The notes below the pieces were generated by a model. That model was not told where the DNA came from. It saw only the letters and a program-made list of their open reading frames with translations, and made no database searches. A program made the translations under genes and the position numbers. Positions 11,374 to 22,520 of a stretch of 64,000 nucleotides of DNA are shown here, piece after piece. The number at the start of each line of letters is the position of its first letter. Within the stretch, counting starts at the first letter, position 1. This stretch comes from Pyrenopolyporus hunteri. Lineage: Eukaryota > Ascomycota > Sordariomycetes > Xylariales > Hypoxylaceae. The stretch spans positions 2,108,001 through 2,172,000 of the forward strand of contig CADCXC010000009.1 in NCBI GenBank assembly GCA_902806595.1, in the 5' to 3' direction.

Positions 11374-12789
11374 ATGGTGAAGAAACCCACCGGTTCGAAG
11401 TCGTCGAAGGCGCCATCCCGCACCTCGACATCTTCCTCTAAGCCGACAACGGCGGGGACAAAAGCAGCAACGGCAGCGACAACAGTTGTGGATCGAGGCG
11501 CAGAAGATCAAGCCACCACAGCGGATGCAATCAAATCACAGCAGCGGCTCCTCGACGTGTTCAGCAACACGTTCCGAGACGTGCTCAGCGCCGAGGACTT
11601 CGGCTCCATTTTGCAGCAGGTGAAACAAGCGCTATTCAACCGGGACTTCGACGCCGCGTTCGGGAACGAGACGTTCCTCTCCGCGTACGCCGCGCGCTGG
11701 AGCCCCCCGCGCGCGCTCTGCTACGCCCGGATTCTGGATCAGATCTCGGAGTTTCTGGAGCCGCTGCTGCGGGAGCAGGTTACGACCGCAAGTTCGACTA
11801 CAGCTACAAGCACCGAGGATACCAGGGATCCCAGGCCCCTCCACGCCGCCGTGCAGGAGCCCGTCGAGCCTCTAGACGACGAAATCGAACTAGGCCGAGT
11901 CTCGCCAACGGTAGACTTCGAGTTAGAAGAAAGAAGACGAATCGAAGAGAAGGCGACAGTAGCAGCAGCAGCAGCGACCGCAGCGAACGAAAGCGAAGAA
12001 GCCCAAAACGAAGAGGACAGCCCCAAAACAGGGCCCAGCGCCCTCCCAACCCTAAAAGTCCTCTCCATAGGCGGCGCCGCCGCCGAGCTCGCCGCCCTCG
12101 GATCGTACCTCCGGCGCTCGGGGCCCGACGTCGCCGGGGCCCTCACGCTAGTCGACACGGGGCCGTGGAGCAGCGTCGTGTCCAAGCTGCACAGCGGCCT
12201 GACCACCGCGCCGCGGCTATCCAAGTACGCCAGCGCCGGGGCGCTCGCGAGCAACGGCGCGCTAGTAAGCCCCGGGTCGCGGCTGCGGTACGCGTTCGCG
12301 CAGCGGGACGCGCTGTCGCTGAGCGCGGGGGAGATAGCGGGGCTCGCGGGGGGCGGGGGCGGGGGGCCGCCGGTGCTGGTCACGATGCTGTTCGCGCTGA
12401 ACGAGCTGTACACGGGCGGCGGGGTGCGGCGGACGACGGGGTTCCTGCGGGCGCTGGGCGCGGGGGTGGCGCCGGGGTCGTTGCTGCTGGTCGTGGATAG
12501 CCCGGGGAGTTACTCGGAGGCGGTGGTGGGGAGGGAGGCGAGGAGGTACCCGATGCAGTGGCTGTTGGATCATACGCTGTTGCGGCAGGGGAGGAAGGGG
12601 GAAAGCCCGGAGAATGGGGAGAAGGGGGAGGATGAGGAGGAGGAGGAAGGCTGCGTGTGGGAGAAGGTAAAGTCGCACGACTCGGTGTGGTTTCGCCTCG
12701 CGGAGGGCCTGAGGTACCCGATCGAGCTCCAGGATATGCGGTATCAGATGCATTTGTACCGCGCTAAGTCTAGGTCTCCTACGGACTAG
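11374..12789 (+). CDS. 25S rRNA (uridine-N3) methyltransferase, BMT6-like
   Basis: One exon of 471 residues with a good start context (ACC before ATG). After a basic Ser/Thr/Lys-rich N-terminus comes a helical segment (IKSQQRLLDVFSNTFRDVL ... LCYARILDQISEFLEPLL). A Rossmann-type SAM-binding strand-loop follows (KVLSIGGAAAELAALGSYL, residues ~227-245), then LVDTGPW, FALNELY, LLLVVDSPGSYSE, YPMQWLLDHTLL, and a C-terminal block SVWFRL..GLRYPIELQDMRYQMHLY. These blocks in this order are characteristic of the fungal Methyltransf_34 (DUF3115) family whose yeast member Bmt6 methylates 25S rRNA in the nucleolus. An acidic run precedes the last block. GC is very high in the second half, which creates long antisense shadow frames. 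It converges tail-to-tail with the next gene, 214 bp apart. Confidence 0.9.
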   Translation: MVKKPTGSKSSKAPSRTSTSSSKPTTAGTKAATAATTVVDRGAEDQATTADAIKSQQRLLDVFSNTFRDVLSAEDFGSILQQVKQALFNRDFDAAFGNETFLSAYAARWSPPRALCYARILDQISEFLEPLLREQVTTASSTTATSTEDTRDPRPLHAAVQEPVEPLDDEIELGRVSPTVDFELEERRRIEEKATVAAAAATAANESEEAQNEEDSPKTGPSALPTLKVLSIGGAAAELAALGSYLRRSGPDVAGALTLVDTGPWSSVVSKLHSGLTTAPRLSKYASAGALASNGALVSPGSRLRYAFAQRDALSLSAGEIAGLAGGGGGGPPVLVTMLFALNELYTGGGVRRTTGFLRALGAGVAPGSLLLVVDSPGSYSEAVVGREARRYPMQWLLDHTLLRQGRKGESPENGEKGEDEEEEEGCVWEKVKSHDSVWFRLAEGLRYPIELQDMRYQMHLYRAKSRSPTD

Positions 12790-13003
12790 AGGGGCTAAGA
12801 TGTGACGAGACAGGAAGACAAAACAAGACAAGACAAGACGGGACGTCTAAGTGCGGTACCTGAATTTATAAAGGTATGTCTGTGTATCTGTATCATCTAC
12901 CTACGCATCTACACACGATCTCCCATTATTACCCGAGGATATCTACCACCAACCCAACCTAACCCAACCCATCCCGGCCTAGGCTTTCCCCCTACCCATC
13001 TAT

Positions 13004-16000
13004 CTAAGCCCAAACCAGCTTCTTTATGCTATGGCCCAGCTGCTCCAGGATGCCGGTGCTCCGCTTGGCCTCGGCGAGGGAGATGATATCGCCCCTCTCG
13101 ATGATGCTCCTGCGCTGCTCGGGGCCGGCCAGGGCCGGCTGGTTGTAAAACACCAGGCGCTCGATCTCCGCGGCGATGACGTTGATCTGCTCGCTCTCCG
13201 TCATCCGCTTCACGTCCTTGGCGTCCGACACCGCCGTCCGGGAGTGCAGCGCTTTCAGGGCGATCTTGCGCGGCGGTTGCGCGTGCGGCTTACCCGCGAG
13301 CGCGTTGAGGATGCCCTGATTCAGGATGCCCGATACGGCGGACGGCGCTGCGGCCGGTCCGTTGATGGCGGCGTTGTTCCCAGAGGACTGGTCTGACTGG
13401 CCCGACATGCTGGATAGGGACCGCGTGTTCGTCCTCGTGACGTCGGACTTGCCCGGCTCGTAGGTGATGACGAGGCCAACGTTCTTCGACTCGTCCGCCT
13501 CCGCCGGCGAGATGGCCGAGGTTATATACGTGCCGACCTTAATGCTTACTATGTGCGCCAAGTCCACTCGTTCGAACGAGGATACCTTATCGAGCTTCCA
13601 GTCGAATCGGCATAGGTACAGCGCCGTATCGGTCAGGAGAAGGACTACTTCCTCAAACGGGAAGGCTTTGATGGTGTCGGATGTATGAGGGCTTAACAGC
13701 GTCCATCCTCCAATGAAGTCTTCCTTGTCATCTTCTATTACGATCTTCTGGGAGGTCTCGATGGCTTGCTCCCTCATCCTCGACATCGAAACCCCGGGGT
13801 CCTTGCTCATCATGGTCGCTTCGAACTCGTCAAAGACCATGGACGAAACATTACCCAGAAAGAAGTCGATAGCAGCTTGGGAGAAATAGTCGTTCACCAT
13901 TCTAGCATATTGTGTAAGCGATGAGATAGCTTAGCTACGCGGGAAGTTCTTACCCGTTATAAAACCGCGTTAGGGACAGCCCTAGATCGTTCACCATTCC
14001 GCGATAATCTCGTTTCTTCGTCCTGGTGTAATCGCCTTTCATCGCAGCGGTAGAAGCGTCTAAGACTCTAGGTTAGCTTGTGTTCAAAATTCTGCCAGCA
14101 ACGTTATGATTTCCGAAATTAAGCGACGGTCCCACTGACATTGCTTAGATATCGCATCTCCATTGTCGGCCCAGAGGGTATTAAACCACGAATTCTCCTG
14201 GTCACGCTGGGCCGACATATCGAAACCCTCCTCCTTCAGCTGCAGATCCAGCATAAACTTGCCGAAGGAACTTTGGCAAACGTTAGTGCGGTCTAGACAA
14301 TCCATACAATTCGTTCTCAGAACGCCGTTCTGTCTTCGCTCTATCTGACCGTTTCTCTCCACGGTGCTACCGGCCTCTTCGATCTTTTTACCTAGCGTAT
14401 CTAAAAGCAAGCTCACGTTTTCAAACTTCATCCCGCGGCACGCGGAGTGGAAGTCGAACCACTCGAAAGCAAGCGGCCGAGAGTTTTCCGCCTCCTGCTC
14501 GTTAAATCTCTGGACTGCTTTCTCGTACTCCTTACCGATTATGGCTTCGACGCCGTGCTTCTCGACTAAGTTTACCAGTTGTATAGATCCGTACGCCTTG
14601 CCCATCTGCTCGAAGTGTTTCTTGAACGCTCTAAAATTGGCCTCCGGGGAATGCTGTAGTACCGGTATCGGTTTAAGGGAATAAGGCGACTGTGTAAAGA
14701 AGAGCGGTATGCTGCCTCGCACTTGGACGAACGAAAAAATCTTGGATGAGGGGCTCCACGTGGGACTTGAGAGTATCTGTTCCGTCTCGACATAGTTCGC
14801 GGCGTGTCCGTCGTCATCTATACCGCGCCGTAGATATCGCAGCCCAGCCCTTCTGGTGGACCTCCTTGAGATAACAGTGATAAGGTACTTCTTTTCAGAG
14901 GGCCTCAGATCGATAGACGCTCTCTCGGGATGGGGGAATTCCGCATCCGATTCTACGGGAGGCGTCATATCATTCATCTCCACGGAGTCTTCCTGCGAAT
15001 CGACTTGTGGCGGATGCCGATCTACAACAAACGACCTCTGCCCCACGAATCCTTGCATTAGGGGTAATAGTAACGACTCGTCGCCGGATCCGTAAAACGG
15101 CTTTAGCAAATTCCGATTCCAAAAGTACGTAGGGTTAGCTTCTTGGTGCAACGGGAGACTCTCTGAGGAGGCCGTGGCAGACCGGCTAGCGATATTTCTC
15201 GTAATATCCAAGTCGTAGGAGAAGAAGAAGCTCCTAGACGTCCCGAGCCAAATGTGGGCGAACCGCAGTAACTTGGGCATCAGGCTCTCGCCAGTCGACG
15301 GCGCCGGCGGCGGGTCAACCTTCTCCTGGACAACCGTATCACTCAACTCCTTGTCTGTATTCCCGTTCTCAGCTTTGCCTTTCGAGTCGCTTGCCTGACT
15401 GGTTTCCACGCCGCTCATGCCTAAATTCCGTTTCTGGTCCACCATCCACCCCTTGCGACTGAACCAGCGCTGGGCGAAGCGCCCGTAGCTACCGCGGCGC
15501 TTGATGACATCTTCGGCTATGCTGCTCCTCTCGCCGCCTTTATCTGCCGCGTCGTCTTTCCCAGAGGTCTCCCGATCGCTCAGGGCTCCTGGGTCTTCCG
15601 CATCATCGCCGCCCGATACCGAACGCGCGTCGACCTCGCTCTCCGAATCGCTGTCCTCGACGAATCTCTCTGCCGACGCGCGTCGCAGCTTGGCAGCCGT
15701 GTTTGCGACGGCTAATTCGGCTTCGTTTCGGCTCGTGCAGGGAGTGAGCGCGACGTCGGTTACGACGTAAACGGGAAAGCCGCGCACCTGCGCGACCTGC
15801 TGGCGGCCGGTGATAGTGATAAGGTAGCTTAGGCGTGAGACAGTGAAGAGTCCTATGGGAGAGCGACGTAAGAAACTACTTCTATGGTCCCCTTTGGAAG
15901 GGCGCGTTGGCTAAGACAAGACGAACCTACAACCCCGAAGGCCTCGAAGGACGAGTTTGACTTCGAGGTGTCCGGCGACTGGTCGCGATGGAGCGACGAT

Positions 16001-16125
16001 ACCGTAGAATCGCCATAATTTATCTTTACGGGCGCGGGAGCTCGTTGCCCTTTCGTTGCTAGAGGCTGGATTATCAGGCCGTCAACAGCGGCGCATATGA
16101 GGAGCTTCCGCGCGAGGTTAGGCAT
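13004..16125 (-). CDS. SAC-domain phosphoinositide phosphatase with hSac2 domain
   Basis: Four exons (16125-15927, 15852-14140, 14059-13954, 13901-13004) join in phase to about 971 residues. The N-terminal SAC domain begins within exon 1 (FGVVGLFTVSRLSYLITITG, then QVAQVRGFPVYVVTDVALTP) and carries the catalytic CX5R motif in RTNCMDCLDRTN (Cys near residue 582). The C-terminal part (from YNGMVNDYFSQAAIDFFLGN) is the hSac2 inositol-phosphatase domain found in human INPP5F/Sac2 and its fission-yeast homologue. Such enzymes remove phosphates from phosphoinositides, with PI4P as the typical substrate, on endosomal or plasma membranes. An acidic, low-complexity insert (residues ~110-240) interrupts the SAC domain, which is common in fungal members. 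Intron 1 has a weak donor (GTTCGT), but it is the only site that keeps the frame; the other introns have good borders. No missing catalytic residue is seen. Confidence 0.93.
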
Positions 16126-16729
16126 CCTTATTGCCAGAACAAAAACATCCGAACATTATACTCGTAAACAGACGATAGAGCCTATTAACTCGCACCAAAG
16201 GCCATCAGGCGCTATAAAATACGCTTTCTAAGAGGTAATATGGCAAAGTTTGGAAACTAATATGGTCATGTACAGGACATCGCCATGATGTCTTTCATGA
16301 TGGAGTTTTGGTGGGGTTGCTGATGCCGTCACACGGTGGGGCCGTCTCTTCGACGTAGGGTTGGTCGGTTCCAGGCCGCGCAGATGCGGTAGTACCTTGT
16401 ATATACGCAGGTACAACCTCTTATGGCATACCTGAGGTACTACGTGAGGTACCTACTCCAAATGCATGGTACCTTACCCAAGTACCGATATAATAAATGA
16501 AGGACATCATGCTATATGAGATGTGCTATATGAGGCATGCCGTAAAACAACACTGAGACCCCAACAGGTCATAGGTACGCCCGGGAGGTTGAAAGGCTTG
16601 CCAATATGCAAATCGTATTAAATTAAATCTGCATATTATTCTTCTCTAGGCTAGCTGCGGACAGTTCTTAGCCGGATTCATCTCCCTATGCAACGCCCTG
16701 AATTCCTTTCCTGATATTTGGGGGGTATC
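16126..16729. other. Intergenic, no gene seen
   Basis: This separates two minus-strand genes (SNU13 downstream, SAC phosphatase upstream), so it combines the promoter of the phosphatase with the 3' flank of SNU13's last exon. It contains GGTAC/TACCT motifs around 16390-16480. No coding signal. Confidence 0.5.
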
Positions 16730-17298
16730 TTAAATCATTAGGCGCTCGATCTTGTCCTTCAGACTGCGAATCTGGCCCGAGAGATCGCTGGCTTCGTTGG
16801 AGAGGATGCTTGCCGCAATGACAGCTCTGGAGACACCGCAAGCTCGGCCAAGTGCGATCTGTCCATCTCCGTTAGTACATGTGCTTTAGGGAGTGCCCGG
16901 ATAGCAGTTTGCTTGCTCGACGTACCTTGCTAGGGACGTAGCAGTAGATCACGTTCTTGTCCTCGCAGAGCAGAGGCAGGTGCAGAAGGATCGCAAGCGG
17001 TGTCGTATCCGCAGCCAGGATAACAATCTCGGCGATACCCCTGGACAAGGCTTTGGTCACCTCGTTCGCTCCTTTCTTGAGCTGACGGGCGTCTGTTTGG
17101 CAGCGGAGTTAGCAACCGAAGCAGTGATTCCAAGTACCGGTATATACTCACGGCCAGCCTGTTGCACGAGGTCGAGGATTTCCTGAGTAAGGCCGGGTTC
17201 GGCTACGGGCCAAGCTGAGAGCAGGTCAGTAGAGCGCTTGGGACGAGAGCTCTGGCTTGTATGAACCCACCGGCGCCTTGCTCTTGGTTGGCAGACAT
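16730..17298 (-). CDS. SNU13: U4/U6.U5 and box C/D snoRNP protein Snu13 (15.5K)
   Basis: Four exons (17298-17271, 17214-17152, 17092-16926, 16858-16730) join in phase to 128 residues, the family's normal length. Snu13 is the L7Ae-family RNA-binding protein that recognises the kink-turn of U4 snRNA and of box C/D snoRNAs in the nucleus and nucleolus. Diagnostic segments are AWPVAEPGLTQEILDLVQQA, RQLKKGANEVTKALSRGI, the RNA-contacting ILAADTTPLAILLHLPLLCE, DKNVIYCYVPSK and IALGRACGVSR. All introns are 56-67 bp with clean GT..AG borders. It is divergent from the vacuolar ATPase gene; the 546-bp gap is their shared promoter region. Confidence 0.97.
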
Positions 17299-17844
17299 TG
17301 CGATAGTGCAGGGTTCCTTGCGGTTGCTCGCCCTGGGGAGGAGTGAGTAGGATGGGTTGGTGGTGAGTGAGTAGAATTGGCGAAGATCGGAGTGAAGAGC
17401 AAGAACAGACTTCAAATCTCAGAAAAAAAAAAATTATGAAATACCTACTAAAATAAAAGGTCCAAGCTTCCAACGCCAAGAACCCAAGGTGGATACCTCT
17501 GCCTTACTTAAGCCGTCCACCTCGGTTTAACATTAGGCCAGTTCCGCTGACATAATCCTGCAGGTGACCCGGAGCTGCAAAATCGAACCCCCAATCAAAT
17601 GTGCGAGCTGGAACAAGGCAAAGCCAAAGCAACACCTCTCTTCCCCGTAATACATTGGCAGAGCAACTCGATCTCTCTCATAACCACCCAACCACCACTC
17701 AACTTCTCGAGCTCATCATCAATTCCCAATTAAGTCCACCGTTCAACTCGGACTCTCCCGGACATCTATCGTTCCTAACTTCTCGATTTCCTTTTTTTCC
17801 GTTTTCTTTCTACTTTTAGAGAAGCTTTCCCTTCCGTCATCACA
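17299..17844. promoter_or_regulatory. Shared promoter region of SNU13 and the V-ATPase proteolipid gene
   Basis: 546 bp between two head-to-head housekeeping genes. It ends with a pyrimidine-rich leader (about 17740-17820) immediately before the proteolipid start, a common layout for strongly expressed fungal genes. There is no separate coding signal. Confidence 0.55.
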
Positions 17845-18635
17845 ATGGCCGAATACTCTGAAGCTTGGTACGTAATTGCTCGATTGCCTCCTTTCGCCCT
17901 ACCCTATCATCCATCATCCATCGCAAATCAGAAACGATGTCTCCTTTATTAACGATTGTTCCCGAAATATGTGTAAACGAATGCTAACGGCTTCTCCTAT
18001 AGCCCGGTGTACGCGGTTAGTTCGCCCTCCCCAACGCGCGTCTCAACCCAAGATCGATCTCCCCGTCCCTTAGAAGCTCCGAGGCGAACACCGATCTAGG
18101 AAACAAAGCTAACCTTAGACAGCCCTTCTTCGGCGCTATGGGTTGCACAGCAGCTATCGTCTTCACCTGCTTAGGCGCCTCCTACGGAACCGCCAAGTCC
18201 GGTGTTGGTATTGCGGCTATGGGTGTTTTGAGACCTGACCTCATCGTCAAGAGTACGCGCCATCTCCGTCATCAAATATGATTCCATCAAGTGGTATTGA
18301 CTTCTTTAGACATCGTCCCCGTCATTATGGCTGGTATCATCGGTATCTACGGCCTCGTCGTTTCCGTCCTAATCTCCGACGGCCTGACCCAGCAGCTCTC
18401 TCTCTACGCCGGTTTCATTCAGCTTGGCGCGGGTCTTTCTGTGGGTCTGGCTGGTTTGGCTGCTGGTTTCGCTATCGGTATCGTTGGTGACGCGGGTGTG
18501 CGAGGAACCGCTCAGCAACCCAGGCTATTCGTCGGCATGATCCTGATTCTCATTTTCGCCGAAGTCTTGGGTCTCTACGGCCTCATCGTCGCCCTTCTCA
18601 TGAACTCCAAGGCCGGCGTCGACGTCAGCTGCTAA
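17845..18635 (+). CDS. vma3: Vacuolar H+-ATPase proteolipid subunit c
   Basis: Four exons (17845-17867, 18003-18015, 18123-18252, 18310-18635) join in phase to 163 residues. This is the rotor-ring proteolipid of the Vo sector in vacuolar and endosomal membranes and carries the proton-binding site. Four membrane helices are clear: FFGAMGCTAAIVFTCLGASYG, IVPVIMAGIIGIYGLVVSVL, LGAGLSVGLAGLAAGFAIGI and LILIFAEVLGLYGLIVALL. The essential Glu lies in the fourth. The N-terminus is encoded by 23- and 13-bp exons; the 13-bp microexon supplies CPVYA together with one split codon, and all junctions are in phase. Internal symmetry of helices 1-2 and 3-4 is as in the family. It diverges from SNU13. Confidence 0.98.
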
Positions 18636-19829
18636 AGAGCTCATACCGGTACTACAACGGCCTCCCAGAGGGCCTTCCATCTGGTGTGATGGCTCGAGAG
18701 GATAGGGAGATGACGGGCCGTCTCGCGCTCGTCGTCCCTTCACCTCACGAATCAGCAGGTCGGAACGAAATACTATACGCAACTTAAAACTACGCAAGGG
18801 CTAGAGCCTAGCAACCGAGGTCGTCAGGTAACTGAGGGGGTATCATGAAGGATGGTGGAACGGTGTGTAAGGTGACGGTCGAGCAAGAACCCGCATTTGT
18901 ATTACTGTTACAGCATATGTCGTGCGCTCCGGAACGGTTTCTCATCGTAGACTAATGGATGGGGAAATATGTATTCTAGGTTGGTAATCGGTTCTCATGG
19001 AAGAAAGTATTTCGAATCGAAATCCTGTTCATCCCTAGAAAAACGCAGCGGGTTATGAGAGACTGCTATGTCGGCATAATTTACTTTCAGGGTAGATGGC
19101 GTAAGTGATCAGGTGTTCCATGAGCATTACGACTGAACTTCTCCCTGAGCCTACCTGGCGGTGTCCCCCACGACACAAGCACTATTCAAATGAGTCTTAG
19201 ACAACTTCATACAACCTATGAGCGTGCCTGGTAAAGTTCGACTACATTATTTCATCAGGGGTATATGTTGATAGATGGCCAAATTAGTGTTTCTTCCGCT
19301 ACTCGATAAACGGTAAGCTCAACACTTCCTTGTTTCTTTATAGCATTGGCAGTCAATGTCTATACCATAACAGCACTTATACTACCGCACGTATAGGCAG
19401 CACCTTAACATTGATGTAACGTAACAAGAATAAACCTACCTATTCAAGCCCAGCAAAAGATCTAGTCTAGCATACGAAATACCGTGGAGTATTTCTAATG
19501 ACGTCTTTCGCCAGCAAAGCATTTCCATTTGTCGATACTGACCCCAATACCACTATAGCTCGGCCTTATTACCAAGTTGCCCCTGGATGAAGCCCCTGTA
19601 AGTAGAACGAGCTTATAGCTTTCCGTCTACCTTATTTCCCCGCACCATGCATCTTTCGTTTAGTAGCTTTGTTTTTACATACAAGAATGCAGATCATAAC
19701 GCGGTTTGGGTAGCGAGGTGAATGCCTGGTGATTTTTAGACGTTCTAGGCACTGGAGATGTGTCGGTGTATAAGAAGAGAGGACTCCGGGGGAGAACGGT
19801 CGAGATTGATGGAGTAAGATTAAGGTGAA
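18636..19829. other. Intergenic, no gene seen
   Basis: About 1.2 kb holding the 3' flank of the proteolipid gene and the promoter of the alpha-glucosidase gene. The only open frames are antisense shadows of the proteolipid end. No repeats of note. Confidence 0.5.
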
Positions 19830-22520
19830 ATGAAGCCGCTTATTCCTCTGTTGGGTTTTGCCGTCGAGGCTCTCGCGGTGTCTATCGAGGACTGTCCTGG
19901 ATATACAGCCTCCAATGTCATCGAAGCAGACGGCACGCTCACCGCAGACTTGACGCTCTCGGGTGATGCGTGCAATGTTTACGGCACGGATCTACCTGAT
20001 CTTAAACTACTTGTCGAGTATCAAACTGGTACGTCATCTAATCTCAGACTCAAAGTATAGGCAATTATAATAGAAACTAAGTCATTTCTAGACACCCGGT
20101 TACATGTGAAAATATACGATGCTGGACTAGATGTGTATCAAGTCCAGGAACACATCCTGCCGAGGCCCCCAAGTCAAAATGTGTCCTCGTCAGACTCGGC
20201 TCTACAGTTCTCACTTATACAAAATCCCTTCTCCTTTTCCATCTCGCGGTCCAGCTCCGGGGAGGTTCTATTCAATACGAATGGCAGCCAGTTAATTTTC
20301 GAGTCTCAATATGTATACCTCAAAACTCAGCTACCAAAGGATCCCAATTTATATGGACTGGGAGAGCACTCGGACTCCTTTCGACTGCCGACTGTGAATT
20401 ACCAGCGTACCTTGTGGAATTCGGAGTCGCCCTTCATTCCCCGGAACTCAAACCTCTACGGCAGTCATCCGATCTACCTCGATCACCGAGGCGCGTATGG
20501 ATCCCATGGAGTCTTCCTACTAAATTCTAATGGGATGAATATCAACATAAACCAGACCGATGCGGGAGACCAATTTCTAGAATATAACACCATCGGCGGG
20601 ATATTAGATTTCTACTTTCTAGCCGGACCCAGCCCCTCTGATGTTAGCAAGCAATACGCCGAAGTCGTGGGCTTACCCGCTATGATGCCCTACTGGACGC
20701 TCGGCTTCCACCAGTGTAAATACGGATACTGGGACGTCCACTACGCGGCCGAAGTCGTCGCGAACTACTCCACCGCAAACATACCCCTAGAAACGCTCTG
20801 GGGTGATATCGACTACATGGACCTTCGACAAATCTTCACTACCGACCCCGAGCGTTTTCCCCTGCATAAAATGCGAGAGCTGGTCGAAACTCTCCACCAA
20901 AGAGGCCAGTATTACATCATGATGCTTGACCCCGGCGTCCACAGGGACGGGAACTATTCGACCTTCGTAAGAGGCGAGGAGAAGAGCGTCTTTCTCAAAG
21001 CCGATGATGGATCGGACTATCGCGGAGTACAATGGGCCGGAGAGGTGGTCTGGCCGGATTGGACGGCACCGAACACGCAAGACTGGTGGACGAACGAGAT
21101 CGCGCTATTTTTCGACCCGGAGACCGGCATCGATGTCGATGGAGCCTGGAATGACATGAACGAAGTATCGAACTTTTGCCCTAACATCACCTGCGACCCA
21201 GCGCTGGAAGCAAAACTCGGCAACAATCCTCCTCAGCCATCCAACCCACCCCGGAACAACACCGGGAGACCCATCCCCGGGTTCCCCGAAGACTTCCAGC
21301 CGCCGCCCCCACAGCCAGGAAAATTCCGATCGAGGCAAACTGCCGGCGGACAGATGAAGGGGCTTCCGGACCGCGACCTTTTCACGCCCAAGTACCGCAT
21401 CAACAACCACCGGGGGGAGCTAAGCGACGCCACCGCATACACCAACATCACGAACGCGGACGGGACCTACCAGTACGACACGCACAACCTCTACGGGCTA
21501 GCCATGCTCACCGCGTCCCGCGCGGCGCTAATATCCCGGCGCCCAGGCCGGCGACCCTTCGTGCTCTCGCGCTCGACCTTCGCGGGGGCCGGGTCGCGCG
21601 CGGCGCACTGGTTCGGGGACAACGAGTCGACGTGGTCGGACTACCGGGCGTCGGTCGCGCAGCTGCTGGGCTTCGCGGCGGTGCACCAGACGCCGATGGT
21701 CGGGTCGGACGTGTGCGGGTTCAACGGCGCGGCGCAGGAGCGCATGTGCGCGCGCTGGGCGCTGCTCGGCGCCTTCATGCCCTTCTACCGCAACCACGCG
21801 GTCGACGTCGCGCCGCCCCAGGAGTTCTACCAGTGGGACCTGGTCGCGGCCGCCGCGCGCAAGGGCATCGCCGCCAGGTACCGCCTCCTGGACTACGCCT
21901 ACACGGCGCTGCGGCGCGCGAGCGGCGAGGGCGCGCCCGTCGCGAATCCCCTGTTCTTCGTGTACCCGGCGGACGAGCGGACGTTCGGCATAGATACGCA
22001 GTTCTTCTACGGCGACGCGCTGCTGGTTTCGCCGGTGGTGGACGACGATGCGACGGCCGTCACGTACTATTTGCCCGACGACGTGTTCTACGACTTCTGG
22101 ACGCTGGAGAAGGTGAGGGGCACGGGAGCAGAGGTTACCGTGGAGAATGTGGACTGGACGGACATCCCGGTCCATATACGCGGCGGCATGGTGCTGCCGC
22201 TGCGGACGGAGTCTGCGAACACGACGGCTGTGCTCCGGACGAAGAACTTCCAGCTAGTCGTGGCTCCGGGCTTGGACGGGAAGGCCGCGGGATCCTTGTA
22301 CTTGGATGATGGCGAGAGCCTGGATGTGGGAGATGAGTACTCGGATATAAACTTTGCGTGGGATGGAACCACTTTCAATGCCAGCGGCACTTTTGGTTAC
22401 TCTACTAATCTCGTAGTAGAGAGCGTTGTGGTTCTTGGTGGCGATCAGCCGGTTATTCGAGAGGGGCCTTGGAGTCTTAGCGAGCCGTTTGAATTCAGTT
22501 TAGATGCTACCAAGTCCTAA
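19830..22520 (+). CDS. Secreted GH31 alpha-glucosidase
   Basis: Two exons (19830-20028, 20092-22520) join in phase to 875 residues. The short hydrophobic N-terminus (MKPLIPLLGFAVEALA) reads as a signal peptide, and several N-x-S/T sites fit secretion. The GH31 barrel is complete: NLYGLGEHSDSF, PYWTLGFHQCKYGYW, ETLWGDIDYMD, the nucleophile Asp in WNDMNEVSNF (about residue 421), FVLSRSTFAGAGSRAAHWFGDN with the acid/base Asp (about 576), VGSDVCGF, and a C-terminal beta domain with IPVHIRGGMVLPL. The enzyme releases glucose from the non-reducing ends of maltose and malto-oligosaccharides. A Pro/Gly-rich insert (residues ~445-495) sits after the nucleophile region, as in other fungal members. GC rises sharply between about 21500 and 22000, producing long shadow frames on both strands. 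No intron other than the first is needed. Confidence 0.96.

Noticed and set aside
11739..12831. Minus-strand frames opposite the BMT6-like gene
   Set aside because: Shadows of GC-rich codons. The plus strand carries the recognisable methyltransferase motifs.
21528..22309. Long frames on both strands within the alpha-glucosidase gene
   Set aside because: Arg/Ala/Gly-rich translations in the GC-rich half of the gene; the GH31 frame explains the region.
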